Part shown: one piece after another, positions 17,755-27,224 of the stretch
Layout: each line of letters begins with the position of its first letter
How positions within the stretch are numbered: position 1 is the stretch's first letter
Assembly (NCBI GenBank): GCA_003326205.1
Contig: LWTK01000044.1
Location: forward strand, 1 to 64,000
Source of the DNA: Nostoc sp. ATCC 43529
GTDB lineage: Bacteria > Cyanobacteriota > Cyanobacteriia > Cyanobacteriales > Nostocaceae
Direction of reading: 5' to 3'
DNA length: 64,000 bases
Notes under the pieces: generated by a model
Databases searched by the model: none
Told to the model about the DNA's origin: nothing
Seen by the model: only the letters and a program-made list of their open reading frames with translations
Program-made: the position numbers and the translations under genes

Positions 17755-18469
17755 AAGTTACATTTCCCAAAAATTTATCTAAAATAATCCAGTTTACTTG
17801 GTTAGATGAGGTGTCCGGGGGTAGCTCATCGTAGACATTATCGAGACATCAACTGATGTGAGTTCGAGCAAAGTGATTTGGCCTCTCTCTCAAAAAGCTG
17901 TCATGAATAAAACCTCCGCTCAAACTTTTCCTTCTTCAAACCTCTCCCAGAGGAGAGCCTTAAAATCCTCTCGTGGTAGGATACAGCGATAGCTTAGGGG
18001 GTCACACCCCTCATTTGGTACATCTCTCATTTTCTTATGAAATAACCTTTGGGATAAGCTAGATTTAACCCTAAAAAATCAATGGTGGTGTGAGGGGTAA
18101 CATGCCTGAATAACGAGCAGTATCCTACTAGCAGGGGGAGGCTGAAGGCAAGGAGGTTTATTAAACTCGCTCTCAAGGGTAACTACTTGTCAGATATCGC
18201 CAACCTAATTGAGAATCGCTTAATTTGCTAGATTGGTAATAAACACCCTCCTCAATACTTGTTGGGTTTTGGGGAAAAGGGGAAGGGGAAAGGGGAAAGA
18301 AAAAACCTTTAACCTTTTCCCCAAACCAAATTACGAGTTAAAAATGCACAAAGTGAGCAGTATTGAGTAAGGTTGTATCAAATCCTGCAAAACTGGCTTG
18401 AATCAACATTCATTTTTTTAGTCGGCATAGCCACGACTGGCTGTTGCCAAGACAAAATATATATAATTT
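17755..18469. other. 715-base gene-free stretch with repeats
   Basis: No supported coding region. It contains a 153-base element with perfect 9-base inverted ends (17976-18128, listed separately). A fragment of the dispersed cctccgctcaaactttt repeat lies at about 17911-17927, and a G/A-rich tract of tandem ggggaaa at about 18269-18300. Confidence 0.5.
17976..18128. repeat. MITE-like element with 9-base inverted ends
   Basis: The segment starts gtaggatac and ends gtatcctac, a perfect 9-base inverted repeat. It also carries an inner imperfect inverted pair (cacccctca / tgtgaggggt). Length is 153 bases. No ORF, and no clear target-site duplication was seen. Confidence 0.45.
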
Positions 18470-19282
18470 TTAAAAAATTTGATACCCCCATCTAACAAAA
18501 TCTTTACTATTAGATATAGTTAAAAAATCAATAGTTTTAAACTGGCGATCAATAGCTGGAAGACTACATATTTTAGCACCAATATTCAAATATGCCTGCA
18601 AAATTTTTGGAATTTCCACATCACATAAATCCGAACAATTTTGAGGCAATTCTAGACAATATTCAGAATTTGGATAAACTAAAATACTTGGATGCATCAA
18701 GTTATTCTGGCAAAAATAATTATAAACGCAAGTAGCTTGCCAAGGAGATTGTGTTAGTAATGATGCACAGCCAAAGAAATACTGATTTTTAGTCCAGATG
18801 AGATAATTTGCTAGACCTTCCCAGAGTAGCAAAAGTGTTTGACCACTGCGATATTCTCTAGCTATACATGCACGCCCAACTTCTACCGATGCTTGAAGTA
18901 CAGAATCAGGAATCGCATTAAGATTAAATATATCGGCAGCATCAAAGCCTAGTCTTTGAGAAGCCATTTCATAAGTTTGCATCCGATAAGTTCCAATGGT
19001 TTTACCTGTCTGTTTACAGATAAGAATTAAATGATGGCAAACCTCATCAAACTTATCTTCATCCCTCTGAGTAAAACTAGAAGTAGATAATCCCAAGCCT
19101 AGTTCCAGATTAAAAACTTCAAAACGCAATCGAAAAATTGATTTTAATTCTTCTTCAGTTGAGGCAAGCCGTAGGATATATTTTTTAGTCTGAACGACAG
19201 GAAAATCTTGAAGAGAAGGAGAATTCAGTGGGTAATTGATGTTGCGTCCAGGAATTTCCATCTGTCTTCCTACTTGTAACAT
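18470..19282 (-). CDS. GNAT-type N-acyltransferase (OlsB/N-acyl amino acid synthase-like)
   Basis: 270 aa. The N-terminal 40 residues are variable, followed by the Acetyltransf_5-like domain (about 38-220). Landmarks are the IFRLRFEVFNLELG segment, the acyl-donor-binding EVGRACIAREYRSG loop (about 132-145) and a GCASLL strand. This family uses acyl-ACP to acylate an amino acid such as ornithine, or makes N-acyl amino acids; the exact substrate is not visible. There is no olsA-like second acyltransferase next door, so ornithine lipid synthesis is not supported by context. Confidence 0.7.
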   Translation of the reverse strand: MLQVGRQMEIPGRNINYPLNSPSLQDFPVVQTKKYILRLASTEEELKSIFRLRFEVFNLELGLGLSTSSFTQRDEDKFDEVCHHLILICKQTGKTIGTYRMQTYEMASQRLGFDAADIFNLNAIPDSVLQASVEVGRACIAREYRSGQTLLLLWEGLANYLIWTKNQYFFGCASLLTQSPWQATCVYNYFCQNNLMHPSILVYPNSEYCLELPQNCSDLCDVEIPKILQAYLNIGAKICSLPAIDRQFKTIDFLTISNSKDFVRWGYQIF

Positions 19283-19540
19283 TTTGGATTTTGCGAAAAT
19301 ATCCTACTAGAATTTAAGCATTATGCATTAATGCCTCGAAGTGTCATTGAGACAGTTTTCGATAAAAAATTGCCTAGAGAACTTTTTTCATTGTGATTAG
19401 CAATATAGTGTTTTTATTATGGACATTAATCCCAGAAAAATCTGGCAATAAGATACAAAATTTTACTTTCATATAAGCTATAAATGCAAGTAATACTATT
19501 TGCAAAAATCTTTACAAAACATAAATTAGTTAGGGCAAAA
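19283..19540. other. Intergenic region
   Basis: Gene-free A/T-rich DNA upstream of the acyltransferase. It should contain that gene's promoter; none was recognised. Confidence 0.3.
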
Positions 19541-19564
19541 AGCCCCTAGATTCATCTAGGGGCT
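19541..19564 (-). terminator. Rho-independent terminator of the ndh-nadK run
   Basis: Perfect 10-base stem (agcccctaga / tctaggggct) with a 4-base loop. On the minus strand it is followed by a run of five T. It lies about 100 bases past the nadK stop codon and fits the end of the minus-strand transcript. Confidence 0.8.
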
Positions 19565-19666
19565 GGGATAATATATTAATTGTGATGTCTGGTTTCGGCG
19601 TAGCGATGTCTTTGACAACCCCTTCGGGGAACGCCATTTTTAACAAAAGCGCTCTCAAATACTTTA

Positions 19667-20587
19667 TCAATTACGGTGATTATTGCTGTAACGAACCCTT
19701 GTACCTGCCCACAGCAACTTCTCCCGCAGTGTTTGATAGTAAGAGTTGTTCTCGCGCAAAATGATAAACTTAGCTCGACAATCCGCTATCCGCACATCAA
19801 CACGGTGTCCAGGCCAAATCGAAGTCCCTAACACTCCATCAGTCCACAACTTGGTACTTAAATCGTAATCCCCCAAAGGCCAAATACTCACCACAGAACC
19901 AGGGGGTAAAACGAGGGGACGACTAGAAAGACTCATTGCACAAATCGGAGTAACGGTAATCGCCTCCATACCATCGTGCATAATTGGGCCATTAGCAGAA
20001 ACGGTGTAACCAGTAGAACCAGTGGGAGTGGAAATAATCAACCCGTCTCCAACGTATTGATCGACTACCTCACCATCAATTTCCATTTCTAGAATCGAGG
20101 TAATCATGCGGTCAGCAGAAGCCGGTTTGACGCAAAATTCATTCAAAGCCAGGTAACGTTCGCTGACTGCCTCCAAATTAGACCCATGACCCTCATACAC
20201 CGCAGCTTGTAACATCATCCGCCGTTGGATAGCATAGCGATCCTCAAACAGCCGATCCCAAACTTTCTCCGTATCCTGAAACTCTTCCACTGACTCAGTT
20301 AAAAACCCCAGATGACCTCCCACATTCACTCCCAGAATTGGGATGCCAGCTGGGGCTAAATGTCTAGCACCAGTCAAAACAGTGCCATCACCGCCAAGTA
20401 CCAAAGCGAGATCGATTGGTTGACCTGCTGAAGCCAAAAAGACTGGATAGGGGTTGTCTTTCGGCCCGCTAGGCCCCATCAACACCTGGCACTGGCGATT
20501 TTCGAGTTGTTTAGCGCACATTTCAGCCCATTCTTTACTCCGGGCATCCCGCGCTTTATAAGCAATGATTACCTGCTTGAGTTGCAC
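19667..20587 (-). CDS. nadK: NAD kinase
   Basis: 306 aa. ATP-NAD kinase with the GGDGT phosphate-binding motif (about residues 65-69), the NVGGHLGFLTE segment and the C-terminal glycine-rich TPTGSTGY block. It phosphorylates NAD+ to NADP+ in the cytosol. It starts 6 bases after the ndhE stop on the same strand, so it is probably transcribed with the NDH-1 genes. Cyanobacteria usually have two NAD kinases; this sequence alone does not settle which type it is. Confidence 0.92.
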   Translation of the reverse strand: MQLKQVIIAYKARDARSKEWAEMCAKQLENRQCQVLMGPSGPKDNPYPVFLASAGQPIDLALVLGGDGTVLTGARHLAPAGIPILGVNVGGHLGFLTESVEEFQDTEKVWDRLFEDRYAIQRRMMLQAAVYEGHGSNLEAVSERYLALNEFCVKPASADRMITSILEMEIDGEVVDQYVGDGLIISTPTGSTGYTVSANGPIMHDGMEAITVTPICAMSLSSRPLVLPPGSVVSIWPLGDYDLSTKLWTDGVLGTSIWPGHRVDVRIADCRAKFIILRENNSYYQTLREKLLWAGTRVRYSNNHRN

Positions 20588-20593
20588 GCACAG

Positions 20594-20899
20594 TTACCAC
20601 TTCAGGAGATTAAACTGCTCCATATCGACGGTATCACGGTTGCGATAAATGGCAAGCACGATCGCTAAACCCACCGCCGCCTCGGCTGCGGCCACGGTAA
20701 TCACAAACACGGTGAAAACCTGACCCTTAATTAATGTTGAGTCAAGGAAGTTGGAAAATGCCATTAAATTGAGATTAACAGCATTGAGCAGCAACTCAAT
20801 CGACATCAGCACCCGCACAGCGTTGCGGCTGGTAATTAAACCGTAGATGCCGATGCAGAATAAAGCAGCTGCTAATAATAAAAAGTACTGGAGTTGCAT
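20594..20899 (-). CDS. ndhE: NDH-1 subunit NdhE (NuoK-like)
   Basis: 101 aa with three membrane spans. The NuoK family landmark [15 protein letters not shown] contains the conserved membrane Glu near residue 36. A second conserved acidic residue lies in [13 protein letters not shown]. It is a proton-channel subunit of the thylakoid NDH-1 complex, which takes electrons from ferredoxin for respiration and cyclic flow. It sits between ndhG (74 bases upstream) and nadK. Confidence 0.95.
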   Translation of the reverse strand: MQLQYFLLLAAALFCIGIYGLITSRNAVRVLMSIELLLNAVNLNLMAFSNFLDSTLIKGQVFTVFVITVAAAEAAVGLAIVLAIYRNRDTVDMEQFNLLKW

Positions 20900-20973
20900 G
20901 AATCTGAGTATTCCTTCTGAAAAAACACCACTTTCTATGAAAACAGAATTCAGAATTCTGAATTCAGAATTCT
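20900..20973. repeat. EcoRI-type palindromic repeat between ndhG and ndhE
   Basis: The short spacer contains gaattcagaattctgaattc (about 20946-20965), a chain of palindromic gaattc units. The same units recur at 33872 and 34262 in this window. Its role, if any, is unknown. Confidence 0.5.
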
Positions 20974-21582
20974 TTACTCTCTTGTTTCGCTGCTGCTTGA
21001 TACCAGTTCTCTGGGGCGTTCTGGCAAAGTCAAAACAGTTTGTGGCAATTCAGATGGTGTCAGGTCTGGCAAATACTCGCGACGTGCCAAAATAATCGCT
21101 CCTACCATCGCCATCAGCAGCAAAATCGAAGCTAGTTCAAAGGGTAGTAAAAAGTCACTGAAGAAATGTTCGCCGATTAAAACTATAGAACCTTGAGTAC
21201 TTGCTGGAGTAGTTGAGTAAGCCCAAGGAGTCGCCAGCACCATCGTACTCAAAAGCCCAAACAATCCCAGGCTAACTACACCTGTTAGTGCCTTCCGCAC
21301 CCAAGAGTTGGGAAATGGCACAAAATTCTGCCGTTTGTTCACCAACATAATGGCAAACAAAATCAGCACGTTCACCGCCCCAACATAAATCAGCACTTGT
21401 GCGGCTGCAACAAAATCACCATTCAGCAACAGGTAAAGTCCCGCCATGCTGATGAACACGCCCCCTAGCATAAAGGCAGAATAGACGATGCTAGGTGACA
21501 GCACCACGCCAAGGGCTGCCCCAATCATCATCACAGCCAGTATGCTAAGGGATACAATCTGTACTCCTTCCGCTAGATTCAC
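20974..21582 (-). CDS. ndhG: NDH-1 subunit NdhG (NuoJ-like)
   Basis: 202 aa with five membrane spans followed by a polar C-terminal tail (from about 170). The NuoJ/ND6 landmark [18 protein letters not shown] appears as [20 protein letters not shown] near residues 63-82. It is a membrane-arm subunit of NDH-1. Gene order ndhA-ndhI-ndhG-ndhE matches other cyanobacteria. A heptamer-repeat array separates it from ndhI. Confidence 0.95.
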   Translation of the reverse strand: MNLAEGVQIVSLSILAVMMIGAALGVVLSPSIVYSAFMLGGVFISMAGLYLLLNGDFVAAAQVLIYVGAVNVLILFAIMLVNKRQNFVPFPNSWVRKALTGVVSLGLFGLLSTMVLATPWAYSTTPASTQGSIVLIGEHFFSDFLLPFELASILLLMAMVGAIILARREYLPDLTPSELPQTVLTLPERPRELVSSSSETRE

Positions 21583-21604
21583 TGTTTTTTGTCCTTAGTC
21601 AATT

Positions 21605-21703
21605 TTCATTGGTCATTAGTCATTGGTCATTGGTCATTAGTCATTAGTCATTTGCTTTGGACAAATCACAAAGGACAAAGGACGAATAACAAATGACAAA
21701 TGA
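21605..21703. repeat. Tandem heptamer array between ndhI and ndhG
   Basis: Tandem units tcattgg and tcattag (21605-21653), then inverted-sense units of the acaaatg/acaaagg type (about 21659-21703). The two halves are partly complementary and could fold. It lies inside the ndh operon. Confidence 0.75.
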
Positions 21704-21706
21704 AAT

Positions 21707-22291
21707 TTATTTTTCGGTTTGTTCCACAAGGTCTTCTGGACGCGCACCCGCAGGCGGCGCATCGGCAGGCAGTCCGTGGGGTTCGAGGACGCCTTTGGGT
21801 AGGTAAACTAGTTCGCGTAGTGGTGTTACCATTGGGTCATTTGTTACCTTATAGGGCAGACGACCTAACGCTACGTTGTCATAGTTCAATTCATGGCGAT
21901 CGTAAGTGGAAAGTTCATACTCTTCTGTCATGGATAGACAGTTAGTGGGGCAGAATTCCACACAATTACCGCAAAAGATACAAACTCCAAAATCAATACT
22001 GTAGTGCTTGAGTTTTTTCTTTTTGCTAGCTTTGTCAAATTCCCAATCTACTACAGGCAGATTTATAGGACAAACGCGAACACAAACTTCGCAGGCGATA
22101 CACTTATCAAACTCAAAGTGAATTCTACCGCGAAACCGTTCGCCAGGAATCAGTTTTTCGTAAGGGTACTGTACAGTAATCGGACGCCGCCGCATGTGGT
22201 CGAAGGTAACAGAAAGTCCCTGACCAATGTAACGCGCAGCTTGTACTGTTTCTTTGGCGTAATCACCAACTTGTTTCAGGAACTTTAGCAT
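21707..22291 (-). CDS. ndhI: NDH-1 subunit NdhI, 2x[4Fe-4S] protein
   Basis: 194 aa. Two ferredoxin-type cluster motifs: [12 protein letters not shown] (about residues 63-74) and [12 protein letters not shown] (about 102-113). It is the peripheral-arm subunit that carries electrons toward plastoquinone in NDH-1. The C-terminal 30 residues are Pro- and Ala-rich, as in other cyanobacterial NdhI. It sits between ndhA and ndhG in the conserved order. Confidence 0.96.
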   Translation of the reverse strand: MLKFLKQVGDYAKETVQAARYIGQGLSVTFDHMRRRPITVQYPYEKLIPGERFRGRIHFEFDKCIACEVCVRVCPINLPVVDWEFDKASKKKKLKHYSIDFGVCIFCGNCVEFCPTNCLSMTEEYELSTYDRHELNYDNVALGRLPYKVTNDPMVTPLRELVYLPKGVLEPHGLPADAPPAGARPEDLVEQTEK

Positions 22292-22324
22292 TGTGTTTCA
22301 CTCTCTCTGTTTAAGCTATCAGCG

Positions 22325-22477
22325 TTATTTGTCTTTTGTCCTTAGTCATTTGTCCTTTGTCCTTAGTCATTCGTCCTCTCTTACAAAGTTCCGATCGCAG
22401 GGAACCTCCGCTCAAACTTTGCGCTTTGTCTTTTGCAAATGACTAATGACTAATGACCAATGACTAATGACTAATGA
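22325..22477. repeat. Heptamer repeat array between ndhA and ndhI
   Basis: The left half has tttgtcc and tcattag units and the right half tandem tgactaa units. The right half (22437-22477) runs straight into the ndhA stop codon. Between them lies a copy of the cctccgctcaaacttt repeat (about 22407-22422). Confidence 0.75.
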
Positions 22478-23596
22478 CTAACCGCCAAAGGCGAAAGGAA
22501 AGGCTAGTTTCAGGGCGGCGGTTAATAGCAGGTTAACCAAACCGACTGGCAACAAAAACTTCCATCCTAAATCTAACAATTGGTCAATCCGTACCCGTGG
22601 CACTGTCCAGCGTAACAAAATGGCGATAAACACTAGTAGATAGGCTTTGAGTACGGTCATAGTAATACCCAAAGCAGCAGTTACTATCTGCAACACGGGA
22701 TCGGCTTCACTGATTCCCAGCCAACCAGCTATGAGATTGAGGGGAATGGGAAAGTCCCAACCACCCAGGTAAAGAATTGCTACCAGTAAGGAAGAAAGTA
22801 TTAAGTTAACGTAGGAACCCAGGTAAAAAAGACCGAATTTCATGCCTGCGTATTCAGTCTGATAACCTGCTACTAGTTCTTCTTCTGCTTCGGGTAAGTC
22901 AAAGGGCAATCTTTCGCACTCAGCTAGGGCGGCTATCCAAAAAATCAGGAAACCGACTGGTTGACGCCAAATATTCCAGCCCAGGATGCCGTAACCAGAT
23001 TGTTGATTCACAATGTCAATGGTGCTGAGGCTATTAGACATCATAGCGATCGCTAATACTGCCAGCGCCAATGGAATTTCATAACTAATAGATTGCGCTG
23101 CTGCCCGCAAGCCCCCTAAAAGGGAATATTTGTTATTAGATGCGTAGCCAGCCATCAACAAGCCAATGGGCTGAATGCTTGACAAGGCAATCCATAAAAA
23201 TACGCCCATGCCCACATTGCTAATCACGATGTTCTGCCCAAAGGGGACAATCAGGAACGACAGAAACACCGGAATCACAACAATAATTGGGCCGAGGGTA
23301 AACAGCCAGCGGTCAGATTTAGCTGGCACGATATCTTCTTTAAATACCAGCTTCAGACCATCCGCTACAGGCACCAGTAACCCAAAAGGCCCTTGGTATT
23401 CTGGGCCAATTCGCTGTTGTGCGGCAGCGGAAATTTTTCTTTCTAGCCAGGTGGCGACTAATACCCCCACTGTTGCCCCAATCAGCATTAGTACCATTGG
23501 CAGTGGCATCCAAATTGCTTTGGCTGTTCCTGCTGGTACACCTAAATCCGTGAGGGATTGAATAAAAGTTCCTTGGAGGTCAATTCCTGAATTCAT
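22478..23596 (-). CDS. ndhA: NDH-1 subunit NdhA (NuoH-like)
   Basis: 372 aa with about eight membrane spans. The NuoH family landmark [19 protein letters not shown] (about residues 61-79) and the quinone-site loop [20 protein letters not shown] are both present (motifs given in part). It anchors the peripheral arm of NDH-1 and lines the plastoquinone site. It is the first gene of the ndhA-I-G-E cluster. gltA lies upstream on the same strand, separated by 340 bases. Confidence 0.96.
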   Translation of the reverse strand: MNSGIDLQGTFIQSLTDLGVPAGTAKAIWMPLPMVLMLIGATVGVLVATWLERKISAAAQQRIGPEYQGPFGLLVPVADGLKLVFKEDIVPAKSDRWLFTLGPIIVVIPVFLSFLIVPFGQNIVISNVGMGVFLWIALSSIQPIGLLMAGYASNNKYSLLGGLRAAAQSISYEIPLALAVLAIAMMSNSLSTIDIVNQQSGYGILGWNIWRQPVGFLIFWIAALAECERLPFDLPEAEEELVAGYQTEYAGMKFGLFYLGSYVNLILSSLLVAILYLGGWDFPIPLNLIAGWLGISEADPVLQIVTAALGITMTVLKAYLLVFIAILLRWTVPRVRIDQLLDLGWKFLLPVGLVNLLLTAALKLAFPFAFGG

Positions 23597-23935
23597 GTTT
23601 CCGCTCTTTAAGACATGAGTCAGAGTTAGTTACAAATATTACTGAGTTAATACCTGTAAATTCACTCATTGATAAATTTTGCCTAGTTCAGGTCTGATTG
23701 AAGATTTGTTGCCAATTCCCATGTTTAGTATATCGTTGGATGGTTTTACCACCCTGAAGCGAGATAAGAACTTCTACTTATGGTTGGCATTGACGTTGAC
23801 TATTGAGTCGAAGGGAGACGCGGGGACGCTGGGACACGGGGACGCGGGGAGATGAGGAAGCAGAGGAGCAGAGGAACAAGTAAGCAGATGAGAATAATAA
23901 TGCCCAATGCCCCATGCCCAATGCCCCAATTTGAG
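23597..23935. repeat. Low-complexity spacer between gltA and ndhA
   Basis: Gene-free. It contains G-rich imperfect repeats (gacgcggggacgctggga and similar, about 23817-23860). On its right it has catgccc/aatgccc units (about 23900-23925). The ndhA promoter should be in the left part. Confidence 0.45.
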
Positions 23936-25072
23936 TTAACGTTGGTCGATGGGAATATAAGGAACTTCGTGATGACCGTTGTAAACTTGGGTGGGACGGA
24001 AAATCCGATTTTCTGCTAGCTGTTCTTTCCAGTGAGCTAGCCAACCAGCAACGCGGGCGATCGCAAATATTGGTGTAAACAAGTCAGTGGGAATTCCCAT
24101 TTTCCTGTACACCAAACCCGAATAAAAGTCAACATTGGGATAAATCCCTTTGCCACCGAGTTTTTCCTCTACCACTCGTTCCATTTCTTGGGCAATGTCA
24201 TAGTACTTGTCATACCCAAACTTGTCAAACAACTGTTCGGCTAACTTTTGCAAAATCGTGGCTCGTGGGTCTTTGACTTTATAAACACGATGTCCAAAAC
24301 CCATAATCTTGGATTTACGTTGCAGACAGTCCTCTATGTAGGGGCGGACATTTTCCACAGAGCCAATGTCTTCTAACATCTGAATTACTTCTTCATTGGC
24401 TCCACCATGCAGTGGGCCTCCCAAGGTTCCCACAGCACTAGCAACCACAGCGTAAGGATCGGTCAAGGTGGAAGCTGTCACCCTAGCGCTGAAGGTGGAA
24501 GCATTCATTGTATGCTCGACATGTAATATCAAGCAGATATCGAAAATTCTCGCTGCCAAAGGATCCGGTTCTTGCTCATTGAGCATGTATAGGAAATTGG
24601 CAGAGTAGTCTAAGTCATCGCGGGGACGCACGGGGTCATTGCCTTTTCGCATCAGTTGGAATGCGGCCACCATTGTGGGAATGGTTGCTATCAAGCGCAC
24701 CACAGAATCTCGAATGTAGGCTGGATTATGTAAATCCCGGAGCGAATAAAACAACCCTAAAGCCGCAGCAGAGGCTTGTAGGGCATCCATTGGGTGACCG
24801 CTTTCGGGAAAGCATTTCATCATGTCGCGAATGCGGTATTTTATTCGCCTATGGTGAAGAACTTCATGTTCAAATGCTTGGAGTTCTTGTTTACTGGGCA
24901 GTTCACCCCAGATTAAGAGATAAGCAGTTTCTAGGAATGTACTTTTTTCTGCTAATTCCTCAATCCGGATGCCACGATATTCTAGTATTCCCTTTTGCCC
25001 ATCAACATAACTGATACTCGATTGGGCGGCGGGAATGCCTTCTAAACCAGGCTTGTATTCGCACACCATCAT
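23936..25072 (-). CDS. gltA: Citrate synthase
   Basis: 378 aa, the length of the dimeric type. Landmarks are the LEYRGIRIEELAEKSTF N-terminal region, the catalytic-site blocks HVEHTMNAS, GPLHGGANEEV and MGFGHRVYK, and the DFYSG segment with the catalytic Asp. It condenses acetyl-CoA and oxaloacetate to citrate, feeding 2-oxoglutarate synthesis in the open cyanobacterial TCA pathway. It is transcribed toward the ndh genes. Start is at 25072 (MMVCEY); the second Met is equally possible. Confidence 0.95.
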   Translation of the reverse strand: MMVCEYKPGLEGIPAAQSSISYVDGQKGILEYRGIRIEELAEKSTFLETAYLLIWGELPSKQELQAFEHEVLHHRRIKYRIRDMMKCFPESGHPMDALQASAAALGLFYSLRDLHNPAYIRDSVVRLIATIPTMVAAFQLMRKGNDPVRPRDDLDYSANFLYMLNEQEPDPLAARIFDICLILHVEHTMNASTFSARVTASTLTDPYAVVASAVGTLGGPLHGGANEEVIQMLEDIGSVENVRPYIEDCLQRKSKIMGFGHRVYKVKDPRATILQKLAEQLFDKFGYDKYYDIAQEMERVVEEKLGGKGIYPNVDFYSGLVYRKMGIPTDLFTPIFAIARVAGWLAHWKEQLAENRIFRPTQVYNGHHEVPYIPIDQR

Positions 25073-25180
25073 GGCAACACCATTTACTTTTTGAAATATC
25101 CGATCAAGTTAACTTACCAGAAATTTATTGTCGCCATAACAGTAGCCCTTCTAACAACAATCGGAAATGTTGAAAAACTG

Positions 25181-25675
25181 TTATAGCAAGTACCTGGGTG
25201 GTGTCAACCAAAACATCTGACTACGACCCAGAGGAGAACCAGTTTCTGGTAGTTTTATCCCAATCATACCTGCTTTTTTCAAGACTAGGCTGGCTTTGAT
25301 TTCTCCCCATAGCAGAATTTCTGCCCAATTGGTTAAACCAGGTTCATGTCCAACTAAGGCCAGTTGGGTATTTTGGGAATAATTTATTGGCTTTAACCAA
25401 TCTACCAACCAACTAGAAATTTCACCTCCAGGGGCGAGGTGGCTAGATTCCTCTAGCTGCGAACTTAATCCTGTTTCTATGAGGATTTCAGCCGTTTGTC
25501 GGGCACGCACTAAGGGGCTGGTGACAATCAAATCAAAGTTTAAATCTAATTTGGCAAGTTTCTCGGCAACTTTTTCAGTTTTTTGCCTTCCTTCTTTGGT
25601 AAGGCTGCGCTCCTCATCTTTGATGCCTAAATCTTTATCTTGGGCGATCCCATGACGAAATAGATACAGTTCCAT
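25181..25675 (-). CDS. sixA: SixA-type phosphohistidine phosphatase
   Basis: 164 aa. Histidine phosphatase superfamily with the catalytic RHG motif at residues 7-9 (LFRHGIAQDKD), the second Arg in TSPLVRARQTAEIL, and the second catalytic His in VGHEPGL. The short SixA form removes phosphate from phosphohistidine on signalling proteins. The gene lies 108 bases upstream of gltA on the same strand. The exact target is not visible. Confidence 0.85.
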   Translation of the reverse strand: MELYLFRHGIAQDKDLGIKDEERSLTKEGRQKTEKVAEKLAKLDLNFDLIVTSPLVRARQTAEILIETGLSSQLEESSHLAPGGEISSWLVDWLKPINYSQNTQLALVGHEPGLTNWAEILLWGEIKASLVLKKAGMIGIKLPETGSPLGRSQMFWLTPPRYLL

Positions 25676-25879
25676 ATTTTGAATTTTATTAGCGTATCTT
25701 ATGCTGAGTTATTTAGTTACGCTTGTTGTGTATTCATCTATCGTAACCTTAATCATCATTACCTATTCGTTCATCTGCCATCTGTTTGGTGTAGCCAAGT
25801 GTTACGCGTTCTAATCTAATATGTTAGGGATATGACAATAAATTTAAACCTTGAATAAATTTATAATTCCGTTAGAATG

Positions 25880-25990
25880 CTATCCACCACTGAGCAATTT
25901 GTCATATTCTGGATGCGACCCAATCCAAAACCATGCAAAATTCCATCTTCTTCTACAGCAAGCGCCCGATAATGTATACCAATACATACA
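25880..25990 (-). pseudogene. Remnant of a RelE/ParE-like toxin C-terminus
   Basis: On the minus strand one frame reads GIHYRALAVEEDG, and after a one-base shift a second frame reads FAWFWIGSHPEYDKLLSGG and stops at 25880. Joined, these match the C-terminal end of a cyanobacterial RelE/ParE-superfamily toxin (HYRA then WIGSHxEYDKL). The 5' half of the gene is missing and the frame is broken, so it is a dead fragment. Identification rests on the short motif only. Confidence 0.5.
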
Positions 25991-25992
25991 GG

Positions 25993-26421
25993 CTAAATAT
26001 TTTGACACCATTCACACTGCTCAAATCTCGTTTTCAAAAATTGTTGGTTGGGACGGCACATTTCATCTTTTGGTACTTGTAATTCTTTACCATCGATTGT
26101 TTTATATTCAGTTTTTTTGAGAATAGGGGAAATATGTACCTTCAATGTTTTTGGATCGATGGCAATGAGATTTAAGTCAAATAAGGTGTGCAAGTCAGCA
26201 CGTAGTAATAAACCATTTGAGGTATGGTTATTTTCTGTTTCAATATAAGGAATTATGTGAGCAGCTTCGAGCGCTGCTTCAGCGTCAAAATTTGTAATAG
26301 CACACTTACTAGAGTAAGCATCTAGCAAAGATTTACGAAATTGTGATTGTCCTTGTCTTCGAGCTATTGATACAGTAATTTTTTTGCGAGCATCAGCATC
26401 ACTTTTAAAATTGAAAAATTT
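25993..26421 (-). pseudogene. 5'-truncated HNH endonuclease remnant
   Basis: The open frame (from a stop codon at 26422-26424) reads through SIARRQGQSQFRKSLLDAY into an HNH domain: CAIT, AAHIIPY, TSNGLLLRADLHTLFD and an HISP strand. This is the C-terminal domain of a larger HNH restriction-like nuclease. The N-terminal part is gone and no ATG is available; only a TTG inside the domain (26328) could start translation. I read it as a decayed gene. If the TTG works, a 111-residue HNH protein could still be made. Confidence 0.6.
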
Positions 26422-26544
26422 TTAAATAAAACTGACTAATCATGATTATCATGATGCTAGCCATTTTAAATACTAAACATAAGTCGTATATTTACTTAAT
26501 TTTGGTTACGGTTTGCGGTCGTTATAGCGTAAATAACCTTATGG

Positions 26545-27015
26545 TTATTCCTCAACGTTAGGATAAAAGTCTAAGTCTAATATCTCATCAACAGAAAAGG
26601 GACAGGCGATCGCAAAATTTTCTTCTGATAAATCTGTTTCCACCATTGCCTCTCGCCGCGCTCTTTGATAACTAGTATTTATCCATTCGGCATCGTTTAA
26701 AAAACGGCGCAAGCTCGGACTTTCTTGCAGCAATTCATCTATATTCAGTCGCTCACGGGTAATGGTTACTTGCCAACTGTGGCTACGACGTTCAGATTGA
26801 TATTTCCACTTCAACAAATGCGACAACACTAACCGCAATGCACTTTGTAACGCTCGCTGTTGACTCTTACCCAAGTCCACCACTTCCTCAATTAAGTGTT
26901 CTAAATCCAACGTGTCCCACTGATGCGATTGTAAAAGTGCTGCGGTCTGCTCTACCCAAGCATAAAAATCTTGCTCATAGAGAGTTTTTAACATTTGAAG
27001 TTCTGTAGACTTCAT
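26545..27015 (-). CDS. DUF29 family protein
   Basis: 156 aa, helical and charged, with the DUF29 hallmark YEQDFYAWVEQTAALL near the N-terminus and LDLEHLIEEVVDLGKSQ after it, then HLLKWKYQ. The family is abundant and multi-copy in cyanobacteria and has no known function, though copies often lie near toxin-antitoxin and mobile genes. Here the neighbours are the HNH and toxin remnants. It is downstream of, but separated by a terminator from, the DHH protein gene. Confidence 0.85.
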   Translation of the reverse strand: MKSTELQMLKTLYEQDFYAWVEQTAALLQSHQWDTLDLEHLIEEVVDLGKSQQRALQSALRLVLSHLLKWKYQSERRSHSWQVTITRERLNIDELLQESPSLRRFLNDAEWINTSYQRARREAMVETDLSEENFAIACPFSVDEILDLDFYPNVEE

Positions 27016-27125
27016 GGCGCTCCTTTTTTGTAAAAAAATAGGTAAGCACGAGTTAACTTTATTTGTACCAGCTTACTTTAGATTAGGCATCAACTACATT
27101 TCCAAATTAATTAATAAAAAACAAA

Positions 27126-27151
27126 TTCCCGACTCTTAAAAAAGTCGGGAA
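27126..27151 (-). terminator. Rho-independent terminator of the DHH gene
   Basis: A 9-base perfect stem (ttcccgact / agtcgggaa) with an 8-base loop. On the minus strand it is followed by a T-rich run. It lies about 75 bases after the DHH gene stop and before the DUF29 start. Confidence 0.75.
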
Positions 27152-27224
27152 GGGATGTTATGTAACGAAACACACTTTGACTGCTACATGAGTTAGGAGT
27201 TTTCCCCATCTCCTTCTCCTTCCT

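Noticed and set aside
17810-17890. Possible tRNA (gagttcgag block)
   Set aside because: No acceptor stem, no anticodon arm and no cloverleaf could be formed.
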